From JBGOUP01 sp041477655 (GTDB taxonomy: Bacteria > Patescibacteriota > UBA1384 > 2-12-FULL-50-11): 19,826 bases of DNA. Position 1 is the first letter of the stretch, and the number at the start of each line of letters is the position of its first letter. Below, one piece after another: positions 1 to 7,940 of the stretch. The DNA lies in assembly GCA_041477655.1 (NCBI GenBank), contig JBGOUP010000016.1:1-19826 (forward strand). The letters are read 5' to 3'. A model generated the notes under the pieces. It was not told the origin of the DNA and searched no databases. It was given only the letters and a program-made list of their open reading frames with translations. The position numbers were made by a program, and so were the translations under genes.

Positions 1-68
1 AGGCAGGTGATAATGTTTTTAGTTTTTGATCTACCTTTGGTTTTTGATATTTGGTATTTGGTTTAATC

Positions 69-2189
69 ATGGAAGAATTACCAACTAAGTTTGACCACAC
101 CAAAGAAGCGGATATATATCGCCGTTGGGAGGAGGCTAAAGCCTTTGAGCCTAGTGGCCATGGCGAAGTTTTCTCGGTTATTATGCCACCACCCAACGTC
201 ACCGGTGATTTGCATTTGGGCCATGCCCTCACTTATGCCGTTGAAGATACGTTGGCCAGAAACAAACGACGTCGAGGGTTCAACGTGTTGTTACTGCCGG
301 GAGCTGATCATGCTGGCATCGGCACCCAAATTTTGGTGGAGAAAAAGATTCGCGAAGAGAAAAAAATTAGCCGTCACGAGATCGGCAAAAAGCAATTTTT
401 GCAAGAAGTGGAAGAGTGGGTTGAGCATTATCTGCCTCGAGTAAAATCGGCCATCAAACGTTTTGGTGTCTCCTGCGACTGGTCGCGTTTTCGCTACACC
501 ATGGACAATCACTCCAAACTGGCCGTTCAAACTGCTTTTATTGAACTTCACAAAAAAGGGCTGATTTATCGGGGCACCTACTTAGTTAACTGGGATCCCA
601 AACTGCAAACGGCCCTGTCCGATGACGAGGTTAGTTACCAGGAGATCCCTGGCCAGCTCTACTTTATTAAGTACGGGCCAATTACGGTGGCAACCACTCG
701 GCCAGAAACAAAATTAGGTGATACGGCCATTGCTGTTCACCCGCACGACTTGCGTTATGAGCAATTTGTGGGAACTGAAATTGAGTTCACCAACGAATCT
801 GGGCAAAAGCAGAAACTGCCGGTCATTGCCGATGCTTCAGTAGATCGCCAGTTTGGCACTGGCGCGCTCAAGGTGACACCGGCCCATGACCCGCTCGACT
901 ATCAGCTGGGCCAGAAACATAAATTGGAGAGTAAATCAGTCATTGGTACCGATGGCAAAATGACCACCGAAGCGGGAGCCTATGCTGGATTAACTATCGC
1001 CGAGGCTCGAGAAAAAATCTTGGCTGATCTGCAAACCCACAATCTAATCGAAAAAATTATTGACCACACCATTCGCCAACCGATCGCCGAACGCTCCGGT
1101 GCGATCGTTGAAAAACTGCTCTCGCCCCAATGGTTTGTCAAAACCACCGCTATTAAAGATCAGGCGCACCAGGTCGTTAGCTCTAAGCAAATCCAATTTC
1201 TGCCCAAAAGCTTAGAAAAAGTCTATTTTAATTGGCTCGATAACCTGCACGACTGGTGTATCTCCCGACAAATTTGGTGGGGCCATAGCATTCCGGCTTA
1301 TTACTGCGATAACCAACCGGAAAAAGTGGTAGTGGCCCTGGAAAAACCAGCTACGTGCCCGATTTGTAATGATTGCCGAATGACTCAAGATCAAGATGTG
1401 TTGGACACCTGGTTTTCCTCGACCCTGTGGCCGTTCTCGACGTTAGGTTGGCCCGACCAAACCAGTAATGATCTGAAGGAGTTTTTCCCGACTAGTTTGA
1501 TGGAAACCGGGGCTGATATTTTATTCTTTTGGGTAGCCCGGATGATTATTATGAGTCTAGCCCTGACAGAGCAAGTTCCTTTTAAGAACGTTTATTTCCA
1601 CGGCCTAATTTTAGATAAAGACGGCAAAAAGATGAGCAAAAGTAAGGGTAATATTCTTGATCCGTTGAAACTGGCCGATCAGTATGGCGCTGATGCTCTG
1701 CGGATGAGCCTAATTGGTGGCAATAGTCCCGGTTTGGCTCAAAAATACTCCGAGCAAAAATTGCTCAAATACCGAAATTTCGTGACTAAAATTTGGAACG
1801 CTTCTCGCTTCGTCGCCGAAGCGACGGCAAGTCAGCATGCCAGCCATCAGCAATCAGCTGGAAACCAAAAGCTGAATGCCAATCTCGACTTGGATGATCG
1901 AGAAAAAGCCTTCTTGAAAAAGTTAGCTGGCTTTGAGACGCTACATCAGAAGCGAATTGACCAATTTTACCTAAACGTTGCCCTCGAGGAACTCTACGAG
2001 TTTTTTTGGCAGGACTTTGCCAGCGATTTTCTGGAGTACGAAAAAGGGGTTATTAGAGAGGCGAAAGGCTTGGAGGGGTCTAAACATAATCAAGCGATAC
2101 TACGTCACAGCCTAGAGCGATTGCTCGTTATTATTAGTGACTTTGCCCCGTTTCTCAATCAAGGAATTCACGATACACTGCTCTCATGA
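69..2189 (+). CDS. valS: Valyl-tRNA synthetase (short form)
   Basis: Class I aminoacyl-tRNA synthetase that charges tRNA-Val in the cytoplasm. The HIGH-type signature is HLGH at residues 49-52, inside PPPNVTGDLHLGH. The KMSKS loop is at residues 521-525. The CP1 editing domain is recognised from TTRPETKLGDTA and GTGALKVTPAHDP (about residues 263-275), the region that hydrolyses mischarged Thr-tRNA. Cysteine pairs (YYCD and CPICNDC) just before DVLDTWFSS suggest a zinc knuckle. An anticodon-binding helical domain follows KMSKS. I chose ATG 69 (MEELPTKFDH) because it matches the usual ValS N-terminus; a TTG at 51 would add six residues. The resulting 706 residues are well short of the roughly 950 of E. 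coli ValS, because the C-terminal coiled-coil tRNA-binding arm is absent. The stop overlaps the next start. Identification is certain; the start is probable. Confidence 0.96.
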   Translation: MEELPTKFDHTKEADIYRRWEEAKAFEPSGHGEVFSVIMPPPNVTGDLHLGHALTYAVEDTLARNKRRRGFNVLLLPGADHAGIGTQILVEKKIREEKKISRHEIGKKQFLQEVEEWVEHYLPRVKSAIKRFGVSCDWSRFRYTMDNHSKLAVQTAFIELHKKGLIYRGTYLVNWDPKLQTALSDDEVSYQEIPGQLYFIKYGPITVATTRPETKLGDTAIAVHPHDLRYEQFVGTEIEFTNESGQKQKLPVIADASVDRQFGTGALKVTPAHDPLDYQLGQKHKLESKSVIGTDGKMTTEAGAYAGLTIAEAREKILADLQTHNLIEKIIDHTIRQPIAERSGAIVEKLLSPQWFVKTTAIKDQAHQVVSSKQIQFLPKSLEKVYFNWLDNLHDWCISRQIWWGHSIPAYYCDNQPEKVVVALEKPATCPICNDCRMTQDQDVLDTWFSSTLWPFSTLGWPDQTSNDLKEFFPTSLMETGADILFFWVARMIIMSLALTEQVPFKNVYFHGLILDKDGKKMSKSKGNILDPLKLADQYGADALRMSLIGGNSPGLAQKYSEQKLLKYRNFVTKIWNASRFVAEATASQHASHQQSAGNQKLNANLDLDDREKAFLKKLAGFETLHQKRIDQFYLNVALEELYEFFWQDFASDFLEYEKGVIREAKGLEGSKHNQAILRHSLERLLVIISDFAPFLNQGIHDTLLS

Positions 2190-2548
2190 AGTCTGGCTGG
2201 TTGTTCTACGTAATCTGTGCTATCGCAATTGGTGGCATGGCCATCTCGCTCTTAGTAGTTAAAAAAGTCTCTGCGACTAACCTAACCAACCAGCAGGCTC
2301 AATTTGAAAAAACCAGTCTGGCCGACTGGCAAAAGTATTTAGACGCTCAAAATGATCCGCATAAACTGATTAGCCTAGCCAAACGCATTGCTAGTAATCA
2401 CCCCCGGCTCTTAGAGCCGCTCTTTGATCGTGCTTACAAATTGGCTCCCGGCGAACGAGATATTGTAATACTTGATAGCTATTATCATCCGGAATTGAAA
2501 AAGCGGGTCGAAGATATCGACCCGCTTTTCGAAAAGAACGGTCACTGA
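2186..2548 (+). CDS. Small membrane-anchored helical protein, unknown function
   Basis: This 120-residue protein starts with an ATG that overlaps the valS TGA (ATGA), so it is probably translationally coupled to valS. Residues 4-25 form a hydrophobic membrane anchor preceded by Lys2, predicting that the rest faces outside. The soluble part, about residues 35-120, is helical. A stretch around residues 65-90 (SNHPRLLEPLFDRAYKLAPG) resembles one TPR-like helix pair, but one repeat is too little to assign a family. The last codons lie inside a strong inverted repeat that probably acts as a terminator, and the CDS overlaps the convergent minus-strand gene by 7 nt. I do not recognise the protein. 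Confidence 0.75.
   Translation: MKSGWLFYVICAIAIGGMAISLLVVKKVSATNLTNQQAQFEKTSLADWQKYLDAQNDPHKLISLAKRIASNHPRLLEPLFDRAYKLAPGERDIVILDSYYHPELKKRVEDIDPLFEKNGH
2499..2529. terminator. Bidirectional intrinsic terminator inside a convergent gene junction
   Basis: A perfect 13-bp inverted repeat (AAAAGCGGGTCGA at 2499-2511 and TCGACCCGCTTTT at 2517-2529) has a 5-nt loop. The A and T flanks give a U-tract on both transcripts: TTTT on the plus strand and TTTTT on the minus strand. It lies within the last codons of the 120-residue gene and just past the stop of the minus-strand gene ending at 2542, so it can serve both. Confidence 0.85.
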
Positions 2549-3411
2549 CCAGCATATGTAGCCTTCCAGGTTTTGGGATTTAGAGTCAGTTTCTTGCTGG
2601 AAGGAAAATCTGGATATCGATCCGGCATCTCAAAATGCGTAACAAAGGCGCCGCCAAAGTTGTAGGAATGATCCAAGACCACCTTGTCTTCAAAATCTCC
2701 CGTCTGCTCGTTCAATTGATGACGCAGACCAGCCGAACTAGTTGGGCACTGCACCGTGAGAGCAACCTGTGTCTGGCCAATTTTCCCAATTAATTTGAGA
2801 TGTCGATAACTACCAAAACCATCCCTCATGGTAATCTCCTCAAAGTCTCCGACGAGAGGTTCTTGGCTACCACCGAAGTTAGCCCAGAATTGGTCAAGCG
2901 TAGGTAACTGCCGGCCTATCTGGGAGGCTGCATTGTCGCCGATGTCGAATCCATTTAGCTCTACACCAGAAACAATTTTCTTGTCTCTGAAATAGACAGC
3001 CAGATTAAACGGCATATCCACCCGGAACTCACCTGTAGAATAGCTGATAGATTGCGAATAGTCCCAGTAATCAAAGAAGCGCGGATGCTCAGGCATGCCG
3101 AGCAACTCGAGCGCCTGTTTCTTCGTTTTGCCGATACAGCCGACTGCGTCTTTGGTCTTCTGAACGATTGGCAACGGATGCCATGGCAACCGAGAATCTT
3201 CTCCGTCGGTGTAATCATTGCCATCGTTTGGGGTGACACTTGGTGCGGTGACCCCGGAAATATTGGATGGTCTGGCCTTGGTCTCGTTAGCATTCGTTTG
3301 GCCTTGCCTTGGCTGACGAAGCCCGACGGTGACAACTACTGTAGTAGCGATCATCAGAGTGACGCAAAGCTTGATCAACAAAACAGCTATAGAGCCGCGA
3401 TTGTTTCTCAC
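2542..3411 (-). CDS. Membrane-anchored protein with BamE/SmpA-like domain (paralogue A)
   Basis: A 289-residue protein with a GTG start (3409-3411) and AGGGG 10 nt upstream. Residues 1-6 (MRNNRG) followed by a hydrophobic stretch (about 7-30) form an uncleaved anchor. The RG boundary before the hydrophobic segment recalls a type IV prepilin leader, but the usual Glu at +5 is missing. After a disordered linker, residues 89-155 read A-V-G-C-x-G then LxLLGMP, then YWDY, then KIVSGVEL. This layout resembles the BamE/SmpA (OmlA) fold, an outer-surface lipoprotein-like domain; the link is by pattern only. The neighbouring minus gene (3544-4338) is a paralogue: C92 to P107 here matches C65 to P80 there, and SGVEL matches YGVEF. 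Its function is unknown. It is transcribed towards valS and ends at the shared terminator. Confidence 0.75.
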   Translation of the reverse strand: MRNNRGSIAVLLIKLCVTLMIATTVVVTVGLRQPRQGQTNANETKARPSNISGVTAPSVTPNDGNDYTDGEDSRLPWHPLPIVQKTKDAVGCIGKTKKQALELLGMPEHPRFFDYWDYSQSISYSTGEFRVDMPFNLAVYFRDKKIVSGVELNGFDIGDNAASQIGRQLPTLDQFWANFGGSQEPLVGDFEEITMRDGFGSYRHLKLIGKIGQTQVALTVQCPTSSAGLRHQLNEQTGDFEDKVVLDHSYNFGGAFVTHFEMPDRYPDFPSSKKLTLNPKTWKATYAGQ

Positions 3412-3443
3412 TTAAGTTACGCCCCTTTCAAGGATAGGATGGC
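3394..3443 (-). repeat. Duplicated leader, copy A
   Basis: This 50-bp block covers the 5' leader, ribosome-binding site, GTG start and first five codons of paralogue A. It is nearly identical to 4321-4371, with one substitution and one inserted C. The proteins diverge strongly soon after codon 9. Confidence 0.9.
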
Positions 3444-3446
3444 CAA

Positions 3447-3475
3447 ATTGTAGCAGAATCTTTCTAGTTAGTCAC
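3447..3475 (-). promoter_or_regulatory. Promoter of paralogue A
   Basis: Read on the minus strand, a -10 box TACAAT (3447-3452) lies 17 nt from a weaker -35 GTGACT (3470-3475). The paralogous gene has the same spacing and a related TTCTGCTA extended -10 context. The predicted 5' leader is about 30 nt. Confidence 0.6.
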
Positions 3476-3489
3476 TAGCCGATTAACAT

Positions 3490-3525
3490 TAAAGAAAACG
3501 GGTGGGCCTTGAGAGGCTCACCCGT
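3490..3525 (-). terminator. Intrinsic terminator of paralogue B
   Basis: On the minus strand an 11-bp stem (ACGGGTGAGCC and GGCCCACCCGT, one A-C mismatch, 6-nt loop) is followed by TTTTCTTT. It lies 18 nt past the stop of the 3544-4338 gene, so the two minus paralogues are probably separate transcription units. Confidence 0.75.
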
Positions 3526-3543
3526 ATCGATTGGAAACAGTCA

Positions 3544-4338
3544 TTATTGGATTTGGCACCAGTTGTAGGTTTTGGAGCCTACGCTGGGTAAACAATTCGA
3601 ATCACCGTTGGACATGGCATGACCAATCATTACTTTCTCCACCAAACAATCCCGCCAGTCGAAGTTGGGGTTAACTTGAAAATCAAACACATTAGTGCGA
3701 GTGAATTCAGAGTCGACCCTTGGGGTTACCACGGCCGGCGGAATGTCCGCTCGGCAAACCATCCTAACCGTTATTATAGAGGGATTGCCCCTATCGTTTG
3801 GTCCCTCGTAAAGAACGGCGCCTATAAGCACCGCCACCCCCCTTCGAGGATAGGCCGGATTATCGTCTGGCCGATTCGGGTCTGGTTGGTAACAAAAGAC
3901 TTTGGGCTTGATCGCGGGATAGAGATACTGCCAGACTCTGCCAGCAGTAAGTTGAGAATGACCAAAAGCCAAGAATTCTACTCCGTAGATTTCGTTTGGG
4001 CTGGATGCTAAGGCCAATACATTCAACCTAGCCTCTGACTGATCGAGCCCTTGATAACGGTAATTCAATAAGACCACGTGGTCGATTGTTGAGTCATTGG
4101 GGTGGCCCAGTTGGTTGAGCAGGGTCTGTTCAGGCTGGCCATTGCATGCAAGAGCTATTTTCAGATTTTGCCATTCAATGGTTATGTCGGAGTTGTCGTT
4201 AACCGATCCCCGATTTGGGTCCGGTTTGTCGTGGCTGGCTACTGGGCGAAGCCCCAGATACCCAACAAGAATGATAAAGGCAGGAATCCCAACCTTGACC
4301 AACAACGAGATGGCGATAGTGCCGCGATTGTTTCTCAC
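3544..4338 (-). CDS. Membrane-anchored protein with BamE/SmpA-like domain (paralogue B)
   Basis: A 264-residue protein with a GTG start (4336-4338), sharing MRNNRG[ST]IA and the whole leader with the gene downstream of it. Residues 8-30 are a single membrane anchor; the remainder should be outside the membrane. Residues 61-125 contain A-C-x-G (C65), LNQLGHP (74-80) and IYGVEF (117-122), the same spaced landmarks as paralogue A. The C-terminal third differs from A and has five or six further cysteines (for example VFCYQP, MVCRAD, DWRDC, NCLPS, NWCQIQ), so disulfides or another cysteine role are possible in an exported domain. It is divergent from the T4SS operon at 4454, which makes a role near that machine plausible but unproven. 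Confidence 0.72.
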   Translation of the reverse strand: MRNNRGTIAISLLVKVGIPAFIILVGYLGLRPVASHDKPDPNRGSVNDNSDITIEWQNLKIALACNGQPEQTLLNQLGHPNDSTIDHVVLLNYRYQGLDQSEARLNVLALASSPNEIYGVEFLAFGHSQLTAGRVWQYLYPAIKPKVFCYQPDPNRPDDNPAYPRRGVAVLIGAVLYEGPNDRGNPSIITVRMVCRADIPPAVVTPRVDSEFTRTNVFDFQVNPNFDWRDCLVEKVMIGHAMSNGDSNCLPSVGSKTYNWCQIQ

Positions 4339-4371
4339 TTAAGTTACGCCCCCTTTCGAGGATAGGATGGC
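4321..4371 (-). repeat. Duplicated leader, copy B
   Basis: This is the partner of 3394-3443. It covers the ribosome-binding site (AAAGGGGGCG on the minus strand), the GTG start and the first codons of paralogue B. One extra C lengthens the purine run of the ribosome-binding site. Confidence 0.9.
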
Positions 4372-4374
4372 TCC

Positions 4375-4403
4375 ATGCTAGCAGAAAACTCATCAAAAGT
4401 CAA
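4375..4403 (-). promoter_or_regulatory. Promoter of paralogue B
   Basis: On the minus strand TTGACT (4398-4403) is followed by 17 nt and TAGCAT (4375-4380), a good sigma-70-type match. It gives a leader of about 30 nt. The rest of the divergent gap to 4454 shows no equally convincing plus-strand promoter. Confidence 0.65.
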
Positions 4404-4453
4404 CGGTTTAATCATTGCCCTTAACCTTAGAGCTGATATTCTAGAGGTAACTA

Positions 4454-7400
4454 ATGTGGAGGGGAAAACTTGTCTGGTTGCAGCTAGTAGTGATCATCGT
4501 GACGTCATTTTTTGGCTGGTTTGGTGGAGTATCGGTCTCCAGGGTGGCGGCCCAAAATACCGACGAAGCTACGATAAGGAAAGCCTTTAAAAGTACTAGA
4601 TTCTCTACCACCAACCCTAACGCACCGCCACCGGGGTATCCGATGTTCATTAAAAATAGCGTCGGCGCAGGCAATCGCCCCTACATCTTGCCCAATGTCC
4701 GGTTGCCTGACGGTAAGACGTCTGAAGGCACACCAATCGTCTTTAAGTTAGACGGCTTTGCTGGCGGAGGAGCCGCAACGGTGGGAAATAGGGATTGGCT
4801 GATCTTTGGCGGATATTTACAGCAGGGAGGTCAGTTCACATCAATCCCCAACCTCTACCTTATGCTAGATGACCAAACCGACTCTGCTTACGACAACCAA
4901 AGTGGCGACTATATAATTTACGATACGGATAAAGAATCCGTGCTCATGGGTAAATTTGATGACACGTTAACCGTCGGGCCAGTGTTAGCTCGCATTGATA
5001 TAGACCTGGGTGACATACACAAAGTATTCAGTTATATCTTCAATGCCCCCAAATCCTACGTAAACGGAAAGGATAATAACCAAAGTTGCGCTATTTTAGC
5101 CGACACCGATCTAGTTAAAACCGGGCCTAATGAGAACCCTCAATATCTACCATTCCTAGACAGCGATAAAGCGGAATTACTCAACGGTGATTGTGTTAAC
5201 ACTTCCACCGATGGTTGGTTGAAGAGCTGGGGGATAACCAGCATTTGGAGCGCTCCCAAAGAGGATACCAATTGCGGTTTGAGCGCTATTTTCCAAACCA
5301 ACGGCGGAATCGGTGGCATAGTAACCAATGTGATCGCCTGTGTGGTTGGCGGTATTATTGATGGGGTTTTGGGGCCATTAAGCAAGTCAGCTCAAGACTT
5401 TGGCTCAAACAACGATAGCTTAGAGACGAAGTTAAGCAACCCCAACGATGGCCTGGTTAAGGGTTGGCTTTTTGTTAGATCGTTAATTAATATTCTGGTT
5501 GTCATCGCCCTAATTGCCATCGCTTTTGCCAACATTCTACATCTGAATATCAATACCTACGCCGCCAAGAAAGCCCTGCCCGGTTTGGTGCTCGGCGTGA
5601 TAGGCGCTAACGCTAGCTTGCTTATCATCAGATTTATTTTGGATGTCGTCCAGTCGCTGATGCAACTTAGTTACGAGTTAGCCGGTGTAACTACTGGCCT
5701 AAGTGGAATGATGGAAAAACTTATCCATACCTTAGGCGGTGGTATTCAACAAGTACCCTTAAGTAATTTACTCATAGGCCCCTTCGTTTTATTTATAATC
5801 ATCTTTGCCGTTGTTTATTTTGTTATTTTGATCGTTGGCTTTGCCTTTGTATTATTAAAACGGCTGGTTTTTCTTTATGCGCTAATAATCGTCGCCCCAC
5901 TGGCCTTTGTTTGTAACGGCGTCCCTAATCTTCAGCAGTGGTTTGGTAAATGGTGGGATATGTTCTTGCGCCAAGCCTTTGTTCTACCAATTATCTTTCT
6001 GGCAGTAGGGATATTTATTCAGTTTGGTGAAAAAATTGGCCTAACTGTTGATCTGAAAACAGTTGCAACCAATGCGGGTAACCCCAAAAATGCCGATTTA
6101 CTATTATTAGCACTGACATTCGGTATCGCTACGATGATTTTGAAATTGCCAGGATTGATTACCAAAGGAGCGCTCGACGTGGCCAATATCTCTAAGAAAG
6201 CTTTTAACACTGCCAGAAATGCTCCAGCGACTGCTTGGGCCGGTGCCGGAATTGCAACTAAACCTCTGGCAAACTGGAGCAAAGGCAAGGCCAAAGATTT
6301 AGACGCAAGAATACTAGCAGCAGCTGGCAACCAGAGTCTTCAACGTCGATTAAAGATGCAGAAATGGCTCGCCCAAAGACCAGGAAAATTGAACGATGCC
6401 ACTTTAGCCGCGCGTGGTCGTGCTTATATCACTGCTAACCCCGAAAAAACCATCCTCCCCTGGTGGGCATCCCGGCTAGAGGCTGGAGAAAAAGCCAGTA
6501 GCCTTGAGGCAAGCAAGGCCAATTTAGGAGTCCCTGGCGTCAGTCGTTTAAGGGGGAATGTTTCCGACATAGTTGCCGGTCGAGCTGGCGGTTACATATC
6601 TAAGTTAAAGCTAGCCCGGGAATTAGTAAAAGAGAATGTCTCATCTATAGATGAAGCCATGTCTGGAGCTACTTCTGAAAGTTTGATGAAAGCCGTTCTC
6701 GAAGAAGCAGAAAAATTGGGCGGGAAAAAAGTAAATGCAAACGGAAATGTAACCTGGGACGATCCTAGAGCAGCGGTTACATATCTTCAGAAAGTGGCTG
6801 GGGCTAAAAAGCCGGACGATATGGCGAAGATCGTTAACGACCTATCGTCTAAGGGATATGCTGGGGTGAAGAACCAGGGTCTCTTTGCCGAGGGTGATAC
6901 GGTCGCTCGAATTGAATACATTAACGCCCAGAGTCGAAGAAACGACAAGGATCCCGCTGGTCAATGGGATAAAATCACTGACGCAAAATCACGAGCCGTA
7001 CCTTATGGAGCCGGGGGTATCGCGACGACTTCGGGCACGGTAAATGCCGCTCAGCTAACAGATGAGCTACTCAAACAAAGGATTGAGCAGGCATTTAGTC
7101 ACGGTAGCCTGCTTAAGTCGGATCTTGGTGGCGACCTGCAACGACAATTAATCGACAATATGGAACAGATGGCCGAAATGGCTAAAATGCGGCCGGATGA
7201 TCCTGGTTTTGGCCAAGCTATTGCCAACATTAAATCGGCCCTAACTGAATCCGTAGATGATTCGTTAGGCGAACAGGCAACCAAGCTCAAAGAGGAAATC
7301 GGCAGTATTAATGACCCTGGCACCCTTCACGACCTGGCTCAAAATTTTTCTATAGCAGACCAGGTTCGTCGTCAGGGTGGCGATTTCAAATCAAACTTAT

Positions 7401-7933
7401 CTGGAGCATTTGGCCAATTAAACCAGCAAGCCGGGGAGTTCCACCAGGTAAGCGCCGCCGCCGTCAATCAAATTGACTACGGACACCTTGAACAGACCAT
7501 TAGCCAAGCCATGAAGTCGGGACAAGCTGACCTAGCGCCGATATTTGCCCAATCTTTAGCTAAGCCGATCCAAGATATAGGTGCCTCTTTGGGCAAGGAC
7601 TCGTTAAGCACCGCTCAATTAGACGCAATCACCAGAAAGTTCAGTGACAGAGTCAGTCAAGCTATTAATGCCCCAGGCTCTAAATCGGTTCGCGGGGTGA
7701 TACAAAACGCTATGTCTAGCCTCGGTTCGGACGTAGCCAAACACCTTGATACCCCAGTTTTAAGTAATCAAGCTATGATTAACCAAACTATCAATCAAAT
7801 TGAGCCAACTAGCCCATCGACCCAGCCAACACAGCAACAGCCTTCAGCCCCAGCCCCCCAACCGCAAGTACCCCAGCCAAACACAACTCCAGAACAAACT
7901 CCGCCGCCGGAAAATCCACCCGCGGCTCCCTAA
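4454..7933 (+). CDS. VirB6/TrbL-like T4SS inner-membrane channel protein with long C-terminal region
   Basis: A 1159-residue protein starting at ATG 4454, six nt after AGAGG. Residues 1-33 form a signal peptide with a likely cleavage near RVAAQ. About 34-280 is a soluble outside domain with Cys in YNQSCAIL-like and NGDCVN contexts. A hydrophobic glycine-rich segment lies near 285-305, followed by membrane segments at about 337-362, 375-400, 440-485 (two helices with LLKRL between) and 509-525, and a last one at about 546-568. The polytopic core with a conserved Trp-rich loop (QQWFGKWWD) is typical of VirB6/TrbL-type proteins that line the T4SS channel. The last 590 residues are soluble and helical, ending in a Pro/Gln-rich tail (about 1115-1159). 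This tail domain is far larger than in classical VirB6 and could be cytoplasmic or exported. It opens the secretion operon. The family call is by topology and context. Confidence 0.8.
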   Translation: MWRGKLVWLQLVVIIVTSFFGWFGGVSVSRVAAQNTDEATIRKAFKSTRFSTTNPNAPPPGYPMFIKNSVGAGNRPYILPNVRLPDGKTSEGTPIVFKLDGFAGGGAATVGNRDWLIFGGYLQQGGQFTSIPNLYLMLDDQTDSAYDNQSGDYIIYDTDKESVLMGKFDDTLTVGPVLARIDIDLGDIHKVFSYIFNAPKSYVNGKDNNQSCAILADTDLVKTGPNENPQYLPFLDSDKAELLNGDCVNTSTDGWLKSWGITSIWSAPKEDTNCGLSAIFQTNGGIGGIVTNVIACVVGGIIDGVLGPLSKSAQDFGSNNDSLETKLSNPNDGLVKGWLFVRSLINILVVIALIAIAFANILHLNINTYAAKKALPGLVLGVIGANASLLIIRFILDVVQSLMQLSYELAGVTTGLSGMMEKLIHTLGGGIQQVPLSNLLIGPFVLFIIIFAVVYFVILIVGFAFVLLKRLVFLYALIIVAPLAFVCNGVPNLQQWFGKWWDMFLRQAFVLPIIFLAVGIFIQFGEKIGLTVDLKTVATNAGNPKNADLLLLALTFGIATMILKLPGLITKGALDVANISKKAFNTARNAPATAWAGAGIATKPLANWSKGKAKDLDARILAAAGNQSLQRRLKMQKWLAQRPGKLNDATLAARGRAYITANPEKTILPWWASRLEAGEKASSLEASKANLGVPGVSRLRGNVSDIVAGRAGGYISKLKLARELVKENVSSIDEAMSGATSESLMKAVLEEAEKLGGKKVNANGNVTWDDPRAAVTYLQKVAGAKKPDDMAKIVNDLSSKGYAGVKNQGLFAEGDTVARIEYINAQSRRNDKDPAGQWDKITDAKSRAVPYGAGGIATTSGTVNAAQLTDELLKQRIEQAFSHGSLLKSDLGGDLQRQLIDNMEQMAEMAKMRPDDPGFGQAIANIKSALTESVDDSLGEQATKLKEEIGSINDPGTLHDLAQNFSIADQVRRQGGDFKSNLSGAFGQLNQQAGEFHQVSAAAVNQIDYGHLEQTISQAMKSGQADLAPIFAQSLAKPIQDIGASLGKDSLSTAQLDAITRKFSDRVSQAINAPGSKSVRGVIQNAMSSLGSDVAKHLDTPVLSNQAMINQTINQIEPTSPSTQPTQQQPSAPAPQPQVPQPNTTPEQTPPPENPPAAP

Positions 7934-7940
7934 ATAACCA

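Noticed and set aside
51..68. TTG start extending ValS by six residues
   Set aside because: The extra residues (MVFGLI) do not fit the family N-terminus, and ATG 69 gives the expected start.
4415..4442. Plus-strand promoter TTGCCC-16-TATTCT for the T4SS operon
   Set aside because: It would place the transcription start only about 5 nt before the ATG and leave the AGAGG ribosome-binding site outside the mRNA.
4375..4674. Small ORFs on both strands around the operon start
   Set aside because: They overlap the promoter of paralogue B or the VirB6-like signal peptide region and look like frame shadows without their own initiation signals.
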